64,000 nucleotides of DNA from Streptomyces tropicalis (GCF_029269835.1 NZ_JARJBB010000005.1:434001-498000); one strand, 5' to 3'; counted from the stretch's first letter, positions 7,820-17,353 are shown. The notes: generated from the sequence alone by a model not told the origin. Numbers and translations: made by a program.

Positions 7820-8589
7820 TTCGCCTCCCGGTGGCCCTGGATGCCGTGGACGCGCTCGTGGATGACGGCGGCCCGCGCCAGCAGCGGCCGCGCGTAGGCC
7901 CGCCGCAGGTCGTCCGGGTGCTCGAAGCCGGGCTCGCCCGTCAGCCAGGCGTCCGGGATCTCGGCGGTCACCTCGGCCAGCAGTTCCTCCGTCACCAGCG
8001 GCGCGAGCCGCGCGGCGGCGGCCCCGACATCCGGCTCGAAGGGCGCGAGCACATGGTCGGAGGCGTCGTAGGGGCGGGCGGCGGAGTCCTCGGCGCCGGG
8101 CCAGTTGTGGTGCCAGATCATGGTGGCGCCGTGGTCGATGAGCCACAGCGCGCCCCGCCAGCGCAGCAGGTTGGGATTGCGCCAGGAGCGGTCCACGTTG
8201 TTGACCAGCGCGTCGAACCAGACGATCCGCCCGGCCTCCTCCGCGTCCACCGGGAACGCGAGGGGGTCGTAGCCGAGGGCTCCGGAGAGGAAGTCCATCC
8301 CGAGGTTCACCCCGCCGCTGGCCCTCAGCAGCTCCTGCACCTGCTCGTCGGGCTCGCCCAGGCCCAGTACCGGGTCGACGTCCACGGCCGCCAGCCGCGG
8401 CACCCGCAAGCCCAGCCGCCGTGCCAGCTCCCCGCAGACCACCTCGGCGACCAGCGTCTTGCGCCCCTGCCCGGCACCGGTGAACTTCAGGACGTAGGTC
8501 CCGAGGTCGTCCCCCTCGACGAGCCCCGGCAACGACCCGCCCTCACGCAGGGGCGTGATGTAGCGGGTTGCGACCACCGTTCTCAACAT
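7816..8589 (-). CDS. HipA-like kinase family protein
   Basis: 257-residue protein resembling the kinase domain of HipA but without its N-terminal subdomain. A Lys in YVLKFTGAGQGRK (Lys35) suits ATP binding. NNVDRSWRNPN (130-140) resembles the HipA catalytic loop with Asp133, and LIDHG (Asp152) fits the metal-binding Asp. It is therefore likely to be catalytically competent. Target unknown. ATG 8589 is chosen because MLRTVVATRYITPLREGG is the usual N-terminus as I recall it for this family; GTG 8625, with GAGG 6 nt upstream, is an alternative. It overlaps the downstream DUF3037 gene by 4 bp. Confidence 0.82.
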   Translation of the reverse strand: MLRTVVATRYITPLREGGSLPGLVEGDDLGTYVLKFTGAGQGRKTLVAEVVCGELARRLGLRVPRLAAVDVDPVLGLGEPDEQVQELLRASGGVNLGMDFLSGALGYDPLAFPVDAEEAGRIVWFDALVNNVDRSWRNPNLLRWRGALWLIDHGATMIWHHNWPGAEDSAARPYDASDHVLAPFEPDVGAAAARLAPLVTEELLAEVTAEIPDAWLTGEPGFEHPDDLRRAYARPLLARAAVIHERVHGIQGHREAK

Positions 8590-8785
8590 TTTCCCAGGCC
8601 CCACAGGTCGATCACCTTGTTTCACGGACAACCTCAGCCGTCCGCATCTGAGGATTCACCCACGATCGGCCCTGGGGACAATCTGGGGAGCTTCGACCGG
8701 CAGCCGGCCCTCTCCCACCCCATCGGCTCGGCGACGGCGTTGCGTCCCTTGCTTCCGGACTCCCGCTTCCGGCCTCCGGCGTGGA

Positions 8786-9040
8786 GTGAGCATAGTAACC
8801 GAGCGTGACAGTCGCCCGAGCCTCAGCATCACGGTCACCACGGACTCCCCGCCCTCCGGCATGACCGAGCCATCACCGATCTCCGGTGGGTACCGGTACG
8901 TCGAACTCGACTGCGGGCACATGACCGTCTTCGAGCGCACCCCCGAAGTGGATTGCCTCGTCAAGGACTTCACCGACGGCTTCCCCTGCGTCGTGCGTCC
9001 GATCCATACCGGGTACGAGCCGCCGCCCATGCCGCTGTGA
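8786..9040 (+). CDS. Small conserved-looking protein, function unknown
   Basis: 84 residues. The second half (GGYRYVELDCGHMTVFERTPEVDCLVKDF) looks folded and contains Cys/His pairs (LDCGH, VDC, FPC) that might bind metal. Codon usage has strongly G/C third positions, which supports coding. GTG 8786 has only a weak Shine-Dalgarno; ATG 8861 is an alternative giving 59 residues. Its TGA overlaps the GTG of the next reading frame (GTGA). Confidence 0.5.
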   Translation: MSIVTERDSRPSLSITVTTDSPPSGMTEPSPISGGYRYVELDCGHMTVFERTPEVDCLVKDFTDGFPCVVRPIHTGYEPPPMPL

Positions 9041-9615
9041 CAGGCGATCAGGTTGAGGTCGAGGGCCGCAGGATCTTCGAGGAGCGGCTGCGGAAGTCCT
9101 CACGCTGGGACATCGCCTTCGTCCGCCGCTTCATGATCTCCTTCGGGCCGCTCAGCTCGGTGTTCGACTTCGTCACCTTCGGCGTGATGCTCTGGGTCTT
9201 CCACTCCGGTCCGGCCCAGTTCCGCTCCGGCTGGTTCGTCGAGTCACTGGCCACCCAGACCCTGCTGATCTTCGCCATCCGCACCCGGCGCATCCCGTTC
9301 CTCCGCAGCCACCCCAGCCTGCCGCTGACCCTTGCCCCGCTCGGCGTCGTCACGGTCGGCGCGGTGCTGCCGGCCACCCCGCTCGCCCGCACCCTGGGGT
9401 TCCAGCCTCTTCCCGGAGCGTTCTTCGCCACGCTGATCGGCATGATCATCGGCTACCTGGCCCTCGTCGAAACCGGCAAACGGCTCTTCTACGGGACTGC
9501 CGTCGCGGCACCTCCGGTTCCCGGACGCTACGCCGGACGTCGTCACCAGCGGCGCCGGGCCGGCCGCTTCAGCACCACGGCGGTCCGCCCCACGCCGGTC
9601 GACGGCCCGCCGTGA
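9037..9615 (+). pseudogene. Orphan C-terminal fragment of an MgtA-type P-type ATPase
   Basis: 192 residues that match only the last transmembrane part of magnesium-translocating P-type ATPases: WDIAFVRRFMISFGPLSSVFDF, then VMLWVFHSG, WFVESLATQTLLIFAIRTRR, and a final pair of hydrophobic helices ending YLALVETGKRLFY. The nucleotide-binding and phosphorylation domains (DKTGT) are absent upstream, where instead the small protein gene lies. The piece starts at a GTG overlapping that gene's stop. About four to six membrane helices remain. It is either a decayed mgtA or a repurposed membrane protein; the frame is intact and the Arg-rich tail after residue 160 looks like readthrough of former non-coding DNA. 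Confidence 0.7.
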
Positions 9616-9705
9616 CGCGGACGCCGCCCGCGCGGTGGGCGGTATACGCGAACCGGGAAGCAGGAACTCCGAGCGGGGCGCAGCAGCCGCACGTGCACCC
9701 GCTGT

Positions 9706-11895
9706 TCACCACGGGCTCATGCTGCGGGAGCCCTCGGATTCCGGTCGCCCCGTCCGGTGCAGTACGACCAGGGCGCTCGCACAGTCGCCGTCCGGAAGGG
9801 CCGGCACCGGCAGGCCGTAGCCGGCCAATGTGGCCCCGGACCATTCGGCGCCGGTGTCCTCGTCCCGGTACCGGGCAGCGGGGTCCAGACCGCGCAGCCG
9901 CAGCGGAGGGTGGGCAGGGCCGAAGGAGGTGCTGGATCGCCAGACGAGCACCGCGGTACGGCGGGCCTCGGCGTCGGTGTACTGGACGGCCGCCAGCAGC
10001 CCCTCGCCGGGAGCGAGCAGGCGGTCCAGGCGGCCGTGCTGCACCAGCGGACGGATGTCCTTGTACCGCTGGACCAGCCGGGCGGCCTCCTCGATCTCCG
10101 GCCCGGTCCACCGCGTCAGGTCTCCCCCGATGCCCAGGACTCCCGCCATGGCCGAGTGGAAACGGAAGGCGAGCGGGACCGACCGGCCCGTCAGCGGGTT
10201 GGGGCTGTCGGTCACCCAGGCGGACATGACTCCCGCCGGGTACACCTGGCTGAAGCCGTGCTGGATGGTCAGGCGGTCCACCGCGTCGGTGTTGTCCGAG
10301 GTCCACACCTGGTCGGTACGGCCGAGGATGCCCAGGTCGATCCGCCCCCCGCCGCCCGCGCACCCCTCGATGCGCAGCGCGGGGAAGGCGGCTCGCAACC
10401 GGTCGAGCAGCCGGTGGACCCCCCGGGCGTGCTCGACGTGCACCTGACGGGCGGGCCGGCCGCCGTGGCCGCCCGCTTCCGTGAACGAGCGGTTGAAGTC
10501 CCACTTGAGGAAGTCCACGCCGTTGTCACCGACCAGCGCGTGCAGCCATCCGTACGCCCACTCGGTCACCTCCGGCCGGGAGAAGTCCAGGACCAGCTGG
10601 TGGCGCAGCTCGGTGGCGGTGCGGTCGGGCAGGTGCAGCACCCAGTCGGGGTGGGCGCGGAACAGGTCGCTGTCGGCGTTGACCATCTCCGGCTCCACCC
10701 ATATGCCGAACGACATGCCCAGCCGGTGCACCTCGTCGGACAGGGGTCGCAGTCCGCGCGCGAACCGCCGCCGGTGCGGGATCCAGTCGCCGAGTCCCGC
10801 ACGGTCGTCGTCCCGGGCGCCGAACCAGCCGTCGTCGACCACGAACAGTTCCACGCCCAGGGACGCGGCGCGGCGGGCCAGCGCGCGCTGGTTGTCCTCG
10901 CCGACCTCGAAGGAGGTGGCCTCCCAGGAGTTGTAGAGCACCGGTCGGAGCTCGTCCGGGTGCGGCAGGACGTGCCGGCGTACGTAGGCGTGGAAGGCGC
11001 GGCTGACGTCGCCGAAGCCGCCGGTGCCGTACACCGCCACGCTGATCGGGGTGACGTACCGCTGACCGGGTGCCAGGGGGATCTCGACACCCTCGTGTCC
11101 CTCCGAGGCGACGACACCGGCACGCCGGGCCGCGGTGCGTTGGACCGTCAGGCGCCAACTGCCGCTGGTGGCGAGCGCCGTGGCCCATGTCTCGCCCTGT
11201 TCCTCGTCGGCGTGCCCGGCGTCGAGCACGACCCACGGGTTGGCGTGGTGGCCGGTGTGGCCTCGCCGGCTGGTCAGTGTGGTCTCCCCGACCGTCAGTG
11301 CCGTCCGCTCCAGACGGTTCTCGGCGGACCATCCGCCGTGGACGGAGGACAGCCGCCAGCCGGGCCGCTGGGGCAGCGGCCAGTGGGCGGAGGAACACCG
11401 CGTCAGGTGCAGCGGCTCCGCGTCCGGTCCGGCGGTGTGCGTGAGTTCCGTCCAGCGTTCGAGTACGTCCCCGCCGGACGGCACCCGGTAGTGCAGCTCC
11501 CAGGCGAGAGGCCGGGACCGGTCCCGCAGGGCGATCACCAGGTGGTTGCCGCCGTTGATCCGAATGTCCTCGACGCGGGGTTCGACGGGGCTGCTGCCGT
11601 CGGCGAACCGGACCTCCAGGGCCGGGACGCCGAACCGGGCGCCGCCGTCGACGGGGTACTCCTCCACCCCGTCGCGACGCCCCTCGAAACTGTCGTCGTG
11701 GCCGGTCCACACCGGCAGCTCCGCCGCGTCGGCGGCCGGGACGGGAGCCCCCCAGTGGACATGGCGCACGGCGCCCTCCGTACGGTCCACGCGCAGGACG
11801 TAGCAGGAGGCGGCGGTGCGCAGCATCACGGTGCTGCTGGCTTCGTCGAACTGCACGCTTCCGGGCGGCGGCGGTGAGGACGCGGTGGCGGACAT
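9706..11895 (-). CDS. Alpha-galactosidase, glycoside hydrolase family 36
   Basis: 729-residue cytoplasmic enzyme with the GH36 plan: N-terminal beta-sandwich, central (beta/alpha)8 barrel, C-terminal beta domain. The catalytic nucleophile is Asp466 in KWDFNR (464-469), and the acid/base Asp lies in SDNTDAVDR (533-541). YNSWEATSF (321-329) and GIWVEPEMVN (397-406) are further family motifs. No signal peptide, so it acts on imported alpha-galactosides. ATG 11895 has GAGGAG 7 nt upstream. It lies 60 nt downstream of the GH42 gene in the same direction and belongs with the ABC importer upstream. Confidence 0.95.
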   Translation of the reverse strand: MSATASSPPPPGSVQFDEASSTVMLRTAASCYVLRVDRTEGAVRHVHWGAPVPAADAAELPVWTGHDDSFEGRRDGVEEYPVDGGARFGVPALEVRFADGSSPVEPRVEDIRINGGNHLVIALRDRSRPLAWELHYRVPSGGDVLERWTELTHTAGPDAEPLHLTRCSSAHWPLPQRPGWRLSSVHGGWSAENRLERTALTVGETTLTSRRGHTGHHANPWVVLDAGHADEEQGETWATALATSGSWRLTVQRTAARRAGVVASEGHEGVEIPLAPGQRYVTPISVAVYGTGGFGDVSRAFHAYVRRHVLPHPDELRPVLYNSWEATSFEVGEDNQRALARRAASLGVELFVVDDGWFGARDDDRAGLGDWIPHRRRFARGLRPLSDEVHRLGMSFGIWVEPEMVNADSDLFRAHPDWVLHLPDRTATELRHQLVLDFSRPEVTEWAYGWLHALVGDNGVDFLKWDFNRSFTEAGGHGGRPARQVHVEHARGVHRLLDRLRAAFPALRIEGCAGGGGRIDLGILGRTDQVWTSDNTDAVDRLTIQHGFSQVYPAGVMSAWVTDSPNPLTGRSVPLAFRFHSAMAGVLGIGGDLTRWTGPEIEEAARLVQRYKDIRPLVQHGRLDRLLAPGEGLLAAVQYTDAEARRTAVLVWRSSTSFGPAHPPLRLRGLDPAARYRDEDTGAEWSGATLAGYGLPVPALPDGDCASALVVLHRTGRPESEGSRSMSPW

Positions 11896-11955
11896 GAGGA
11901 CACTCCTCGGTGGCGGGTGGGAGCGCGGCGGGCGCGGTGGACGCCGGCGCGCGGT

Positions 11956-14016
11956 TCAGGAACGCGGCCCGGCCGACGTCTCGAGGACTACGGCCACGCC
12001 TCCCGCGGGGATCTCCGTGAAGGAGCCGCCAGCTGTGGCGTCGAGGAGGCCGGTCCCCTCGACCAGGACCTTGGCGGGAACCTCGCCGTGGTTGACGAGG
12101 AAGAGGTAGGAGCCGTCCGGGCCGGAACGGCGGACCGCCTCGACCCCGTCCGGCACGTCGGCGACGGGCCGCAGTCCGGCCTCCTCGCCGAGTCGCAGGA
12201 CGAGTTCCCGCAGCGTCGCGCCCGAGGCGCGGGTGGCCACGTACCAGCTCGTGCCCGCGCCGTAGGCATGCCGGGTGAGCGCGGGGCCGCCCGGGGCCGG
12301 GCCGCCGTCGGGGCCGTTGGCGAAGCGCAGCACCGGTGTGCAGCCGCGCGGCTCGACGCGTTCGGCCCACTGCCCGGCCGTCGAGCCGTCGCTGAGGGAC
12401 ACGGTGTCACCGGGGCGCAGCGGCAGGTATTCGTCGACCCGGAGTCCGAGCACCTCGCGCAGCGCGCCGGGGTAGCCGCCCAGGCGGATCCGGTCGCCGG
12501 CGTCGACGACGCCGCTGAAGCAGCCGACGGCGAGGTGCCCACCGTCGCGCACGTACCGGGTGAGGGCGTCCGCGTGCTCGTCGGACAGCAGGTAGAGGTT
12601 GGGTGCGACGACGGCCTTGTAGGACGTGAGGTCGGCGCCGGGCGCGACCACGTCGCAGGTGATGTTCAGCCGCCACAGGGCCTCGTACCAGTCGCGGACC
12701 GTGTCGAGGTAGCGCATGGGTCCGGAGGGGCGGGCCTCCATTTCCAGTGCCCACCAGTTGTGCCAGTCGAAGAGCAGCGCCACGTCCGCCGCGACCCGTG
12801 TCCCCGTCACCTCGCCGAGGGCGGCCAGGTCCGCGCCGAGGCCGCGCACCTCCTTCCAGATCCGGGTGTCCGTGCCGCCGTGCGGAAGCATCGCGGAGTG
12901 CCATTTCTCGGCGCCCGCCCGGGACTGCCGCCACTGGAAGAACAGGACGCCGTCGGCGCCGCGGGCGAGGTGCGTCAGGCTGTTGCGGCGCATCTGCCCG
13001 GGTTGCTTGGCGACGTTGACGGGTTGCCAGTTGACGGCGGAGGTGGAGTGTTCCATGAGCAGCCAGGGGCGTCCGGCGGCCATGCCCCGCGCGAGGTCGG
13101 CGTTGAGCGCCAGGTCGATGTGGCCGTCCGGGTCGGCCGCGGGCAGGTAGTGGTCCAAGGAGACGAGATCGCACTCCGCGGCGAAGGAGTGGGCGTCGAC
13201 CTTCTTCTCCAGCGTGCCCAGGTGGTTGGTGGTCAGGGGGATGCCGGGCGCGAGGCGGCGCAGCAGCGCGGCTTCCGCGCGGTGCCGGGCCAGCAGCGCG
13301 TCCGAGGAGAAGCGGCGGAAGTCCAGGTCCTGCCCCGGGTTGCGGAAGGCGGTGGTGTCCCGGGGCGGCTCGATCTCGTCCCAGTCGCCGTACCGCTGGC
13401 CCCAGAAGTCGGTGCCCCACACCTCGTTGAGGGTGTCGAGGGTCGTGTAGCGCTCCCCCAGCCAGGTGCGGAACGCGGCGGCGCTGACGTCGCAGTAGCA
13501 CAGGGCATTGTGGTTGCCGAACTCGTTGTGGACGTGCCACAGGACGAGGGCGGGATGGTCCGCGTACCGCTCGGCCAGCGCGGTGACCAGGGCGTCGGCC
13601 GCCTCGGCGTAGGCGGGGTGACTCGGACAGAAGACCTGCCGGCTGCCGTGGGCGAGCCGGGTGCCGGAGGCGGTGACCGGCCGGGCGTCCGGGTGCAGAT
13701 GCGTGAACCACGGGGGCGGGGCCGCGGTCGCGGTGGCGAGGTCCACGGCGATGCCGTGGGCGTGCAGCAGGTCGAGCACCTCGTCCAGCAGGCCGAAGTC
13801 GTAGGTGCCGGGTCGCGGCTGGATGCGCGACCAGGCGAAGACCCCGACGGTGACGAGGTTGACGCCCGCTTCCCGCATGAGCCGGACGTCCTCCTGCCAC
13901 ACGTGCCTCGGCCACTGTTCGGGGTTGTAGTCCCCGCCGTAGGCGATGGAGCCCAGCTTGTGGCTGAGCGCGGTCAGGGGGTGCACGGGCGGGGGGTGGG
14001 CCGGGGTGTGGGTCAC
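11956..14016 (-). CDS. Beta-galactosidase, glycoside hydrolase family 42
   Basis: 686-residue cytoplasmic GH42 enzyme. GGDYNPEQWP (27-36) opens the TIM barrel; acid/base Glu165 lies in HVHNEFGNH and nucleophile Glu322 in LLMEHS. The middle domain is the trimerisation-type GH42 domain (near SYKAVVAPNLYLLSDEH), and a C-terminal beta-domain ends the protein. The GTG start overlaps the permease stop (GTGA, 14013-14016), which shows that import and hydrolysis are coupled. Together with the GH36 gene it suggests degradation of mixed alpha/beta galacto-oligosaccharides from plants. Confidence 0.95.
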   Translation of the reverse strand: MTHTPAHPPPVHPLTALSHKLGSIAYGGDYNPEQWPRHVWQEDVRLMREAGVNLVTVGVFAWSRIQPRPGTYDFGLLDEVLDLLHAHGIAVDLATATAAPPPWFTHLHPDARPVTASGTRLAHGSRQVFCPSHPAYAEAADALVTALAERYADHPALVLWHVHNEFGNHNALCYCDVSAAAFRTWLGERYTTLDTLNEVWGTDFWGQRYGDWDEIEPPRDTTAFRNPGQDLDFRRFSSDALLARHRAEAALLRRLAPGIPLTTNHLGTLEKKVDAHSFAAECDLVSLDHYLPAADPDGHIDLALNADLARGMAAGRPWLLMEHSTSAVNWQPVNVAKQPGQMRRNSLTHLARGADGVLFFQWRQSRAGAEKWHSAMLPHGGTDTRIWKEVRGLGADLAALGEVTGTRVAADVALLFDWHNWWALEMEARPSGPMRYLDTVRDWYEALWRLNITCDVVAPGADLTSYKAVVAPNLYLLSDEHADALTRYVRDGGHLAVGCFSGVVDAGDRIRLGGYPGALREVLGLRVDEYLPLRPGDTVSLSDGSTAGQWAERVEPRGCTPVLRFANGPDGGPAPGGPALTRHAYGAGTSWYVATRASGATLRELVLRLGEEAGLRPVADVPDGVEAVRRSGPDGSYLFLVNHGEVPAKVLVEGTGLLDATAGGSFTEIPAGGVAVVLETSAGPRS

Positions 14017-14909
14017 GACTTCACCGCCCCTGCGGCGAGCCCGGCGCGCCAGTGGCGCTGCAGGAGCAGGAAGGTGAGCACGATGGGCACGACCGAGATC
14101 AGGGCTCCCACGATGGTCAGGGTCTGCAGCTGGGGCAGCCGGCTGGTCTGCGACTGCCAGGTGAACAGTCCGAGGGTGACGGGGTAGAGGTCGTCGTCCT
14201 GGAGCATGACCAGGGGCAAGAGGAAGTTGTTCCAGATGACGACGAACTGGAACAGGAAGACGGTCACCAGGGCCGGGGACATCATGCGCAGGGCGATGGT
14301 GCGGAAGATGCGCAGTTCCCCGGCTCCGTCCATGCGGGCCGCCTCGATCACCTCGTCCGGCACCGTGGCCGTGGCGAAGATCCGGGACAGGTAGACGCCG
14401 AAGGGGCTGACGATGCTGGGCAGGAACACCGACCAGAAGGTGTTGGTCGCGTTCACCTGGGCGAACAGCAGGAACAACGGCAGGGCGAGGGCGGACGCGG
14501 GCACCAGGACACCACCCAGGACGACGGAGAACACCGCCTCGCGTCCCCTGAACTCGTAGGTGGCCAGGGCGTATCCGGCCGCGGCCGCCAGAGCGGTGGC
14601 GACCGCCGCGCCCGCTCCGGCGTAGAGCAGGCTGTTGAGCAGCCAGCGGGCGAAGACGCCGTCCTGCTGGGCGAACAGTGCGGCGAGGTTGTCGCCGAGG
14701 TGCCAGTGGGCGGGCAGCAGTCCGGGGGTGGAGACCAGGTCGCCCTGGCTCTTGGTGGAGGAGACGAGCAGCCAGTAGACGGGCAGCAGCATGTAGCAGG
14801 CGGCCACGACCATGAAGGCCACCGCGGCCACGACGGAGAGCCGCCCGGGAGCGCCTCGGCCCCACTTGGTGGCGGCGTGGGCTCCCTCGACACGGGTGAG
14901 GACGCTCAT
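14013..14909 (-). CDS. Sugar ABC transporter permease, MalG-type
   Basis: 298 residues, six predicted membrane helices, with the cytoplasmic EAA loop EAARMDGAGELRIFRTIALR that docks the ATPase. ATG 14909 overlaps the TGA of the partner permease (ATGA) and has AGGAGG 6 nt upstream. No ATPase gene lies in the cluster; as in other streptomycete sugar importers, a shared MsiK-type ATPase encoded elsewhere probably energises it. Confidence 0.93.
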   Translation of the reverse strand: MSVLTRVEGAHAATKWGRGAPGRLSVVAAVAFMVVAACYMLLPVYWLLVSSTKSQGDLVSTPGLLPAHWHLGDNLAALFAQQDGVFARWLLNSLLYAGAGAAVATALAAAAGYALATYEFRGREAVFSVVLGGVLVPASALALPLFLLFAQVNATNTFWSVFLPSIVSPFGVYLSRIFATATVPDEVIEAARMDGAGELRIFRTIALRMMSPALVTVFLFQFVVIWNNFLLPLVMLQDDDLYPVTLGLFTWQSQTSRLPQLQTLTIVGALISVVPIVLTFLLLQRHWRAGLAAGAVKS

Positions 14910-15820
14910 CCCTGCCTCCTGGAGGTCAGGCGCAGAAACGCGAACGACAGCAGGAAGGTCACGGCGGCGAGCAGCACCGACAGTGCCGCCGCCTCGCTGT
15001 AGTTGTCGCCCGACGCCAGCGAGTAGGCCGCCAGGTTGGGCGTGTAGGTGCTGGTCACACTGGTGGAGATGGTCCGGAAGACCTGGGGTTCGGTGAACAG
15101 CTGGAAGGTGCCGATGAGGGAGAACACGCCCGTGAGCACGAGCGCCGGCCGGATCAGCGGGATCTTGATCCGGGTGGCGGTCGTCCAGCCGCCCGCTCCG
15201 TCGACGCGGGCCGCCTCGCCGATGTCGGCCGGGAGTGCCTGCAGGGCGGAGTAGAGGATGAGCATGTTGTAGCCGGTGTAGGTCCACGTGACCACGTTGC
15301 CGATGGAGAACAGGATGAGGTGCGAGCCGAGCAGGTCGACCTGCGTGCCGGCGGACTTCAGCAGGTCCACGATCGGTGAGAGCCGGGGGTCGTAGAGGAA
15401 GGCCCACATCACGGCCGCGACGACGCCCGGGATGCCGTACGGGACGAAGTACACCAGGCGGAAGAAGCGTTTGAGCCGGGCGACGGTGGAGTCCAGCAGC
15501 AGGGCCAGGACCAGCGCGAGCAGCAGCATGACGGGTATCTGCACCAGGGCGAACACGCCGACGCGTACGACGCTGTCGCCGAAGAACGGCTCGTGCACGA
15601 CGTCGGCGTACTGCTCGAAGCCGGCGAACACCGAGTGGGTGTGCCCGAAGGTGCCGCCCGTGCGCTCGGTCTTGTGCAGGCTCTGCCAGAAGGCGTAGCC
15701 GACCGGCACCAGGGTGAACAGGACGAACGGGACGAGGAAGGGCAGGAGGAAGGCGTAGGGGGCGAGGGCCTGGCGCGCGGGTCTGCGGCGCGCCCGGGGC
15801 GGGGCGGTTGTCGTGGTCAC
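14906..15820 (-). CDS. Sugar ABC transporter permease, MalF/UgpA-type
   Basis: 304 residues. A basic N-terminus is followed by six membrane helices and the EAA motif EAARVDGAGGWTTATRIKIPL. It pairs with the MalG-type permease through a 4-bp overlap. It lies 77 nt downstream of the binding-protein gene in the same operon. Confidence 0.93.
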   Translation of the reverse strand: MTTTTAPPRARRRPARQALAPYAFLLPFLVPFVLFTLVPVGYAFWQSLHKTERTGGTFGHTHSVFAGFEQYADVVHEPFFGDSVVRVGVFALVQIPVMLLLALVLALLLDSTVARLKRFFRLVYFVPYGIPGVVAAVMWAFLYDPRLSPIVDLLKSAGTQVDLLGSHLILFSIGNVVTWTYTGYNMLILYSALQALPADIGEAARVDGAGGWTTATRIKIPLIRPALVLTGVFSLIGTFQLFTEPQVFRTISTSVTSTYTPNLAAYSLASGDNYSEAAALSVLLAAVTFLLSFAFLRLTSRRQG

Positions 15821-15897
15821 GGGAGGGCCTTCGGCAGGGGGGATGCCGTCCCCGCCGCAGTGGGGTCGGAGGGGACGCTCTGGGTGGAGGCGACCGG

Positions 15898-17280
15898 TCA
15901 GCCGGTCACGTCGAGGGACTGCTTGCGCAGCGAGTCCACGCTCTGCGACTGGGTCTGCTTGAGCACGTCGGCGAGCGTGCCCTTGCCGCCGACGGCGCCC
16001 GCGGTGCCGTCACTGATGAAGCGGTAGGTGTCGGTCATCGTCGGTCCCCAGGTGAAGCCGTTGTCCACGTCGGCCGACGCCTTCGCGAAGACGTCGAAGA
16101 TCCGCTGCTTGCCGTAGAAGTCGACCGGCTGCTTCAGCGCCGGGAGGTCCAGGCCCGCCTTCGCCGCCGGGTAGAGGCCGCCCTCGCGGTTGAGGATCTC
16201 CAGTGCCTTGGGGTCGGTGTCGAGCCACAGCGCGAACCGGGCCGCCTCCGCGGGGTGCTTGCTGCCGGAGAGCACGGCGGTGGTCGAGCCGCCCCAGTTG
16301 CCGGCCTGCTGGTCGCCCGGGTGCCACTGCGGCATCGGGGCCACGGCCCACTTGCCCGCCGTGGACTTGGCGTTGTCGCGGATGGTGCTGTAGCCCCAGG
16401 CCGCACTGATCCAGGTGACGACCTCGCCGTCGTTCCAGGACTTGTACAGCGCGGGCGAGAAGCCCTGCAGGTCGGTGGCGACGAGCTTGCGGTCGATCAG
16501 CTTCTGCCAGTAGTCGGCGACCTGGCGGCTCTCGGGCCGGTCGACCGTGACCTTCCAGGAGTCGCCGTCCCGCTGGAACATGGTGGCCTTCCTCTGCCAC
16601 AGCAGGCCGGTGAACCAGTTCGGGTCGGTCTGCGAGAAGTGCGTGATGTACTTGCCCGCCTTCTTGAGCCTCACCGCGTCCGCCGCGTACTCGTCCCAGG
16701 TCGTGGGAGCCTTCAGGCCGAGCTTGTCGAAGACGTCCTTGCGGTAGAACAGCGCCATCGGGCCGGTGTCCTGGGGGACGGCCCAGATGCCGTCCCTGCC
16801 GTCGGCTCCGAAGCCGACCTGCGACCAGGTCCAGTCGACGAACTTCCGCTGTGCGGCGTCCACTCCCGGGCACTTGGCGATGTCGCGCAACCCGTCCTTG
16901 AGGCGGAAGCTCGCCAGGGAGTCGTACTCGACCTGGCCCAGGTCAGGGGCGTTGCCTGCCTTGAGGGCGTTGGACATGTTCTGGTAGGTGCCCGCGTTGC
17001 CGGCCGGGGTGGTCTTCAGCTCGACCTGCACGTCGGGGTGCCCGCTGTTCCACAGGTCCACCGCCTTCTGCATGCCGGGGACCCACGACCAGTACTGCAG
17101 CGTCACCTTGCCGGAGGACGGCTTGCAGGACGAGCCGTCCGCACCGCCGTCCTTCCCGCCACCGCCGCCACCGCCGCCACAACCGGTCGCCGTGGTGAGT
17201 GCCACGACCGCCGCTCCGACCATGCAGCGTCTGACCAGAGAGGTCCTGATCAGGGATGACGTCCGCTCGCCTATCGCCAT
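15898..17280 (-). CDS. Sugar-binding lipoprotein of an ABC importer (SBP family 1)
   Basis: 460-residue extracellular solute-binding protein. The Tat/Sec-like basic N-terminus (RTSLVRRCMVG) leads to lipobox TTATGC, followed by a striking run of eight glycines, a flexible tether. The opening TLQYWSWVPGMQKAVDLWN is typical of carbohydrate-binding family 1 proteins. ATG 17280 has AAGGAG 7 nt upstream. As the first gene of the import operon it should receive the operon promoter. The likely ligand is a galactoside, inferred from the GH36 and GH42 genes downstream. Confidence 0.92.
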   Translation of the reverse strand: MAIGERTSSLIRTSLVRRCMVGAAVVALTTATGCGGGGGGGGKDGGADGSSCKPSSGKVTLQYWSWVPGMQKAVDLWNSGHPDVQVELKTTPAGNAGTYQNMSNALKAGNAPDLGQVEYDSLASFRLKDGLRDIAKCPGVDAAQRKFVDWTWSQVGFGADGRDGIWAVPQDTGPMALFYRKDVFDKLGLKAPTTWDEYAADAVRLKKAGKYITHFSQTDPNWFTGLLWQRKATMFQRDGDSWKVTVDRPESRQVADYWQKLIDRKLVATDLQGFSPALYKSWNDGEVVTWISAAWGYSTIRDNAKSTAGKWAVAPMPQWHPGDQQAGNWGGSTTAVLSGSKHPAEAARFALWLDTDPKALEILNREGGLYPAAKAGLDLPALKQPVDFYGKQRIFDVFAKASADVDNGFTWGPTMTDTYRFISDGTAGAVGGKGTLADVLKQTQSQSVDSLRKQSLDVTG

Positions 17281-17353
17281 GAGGTTGCTCCTTGCACCGG
17301 GTGTCCCGCTCCGACAAGCAATGGCGGCAACCTTCACAACAGGAATCCACAAA

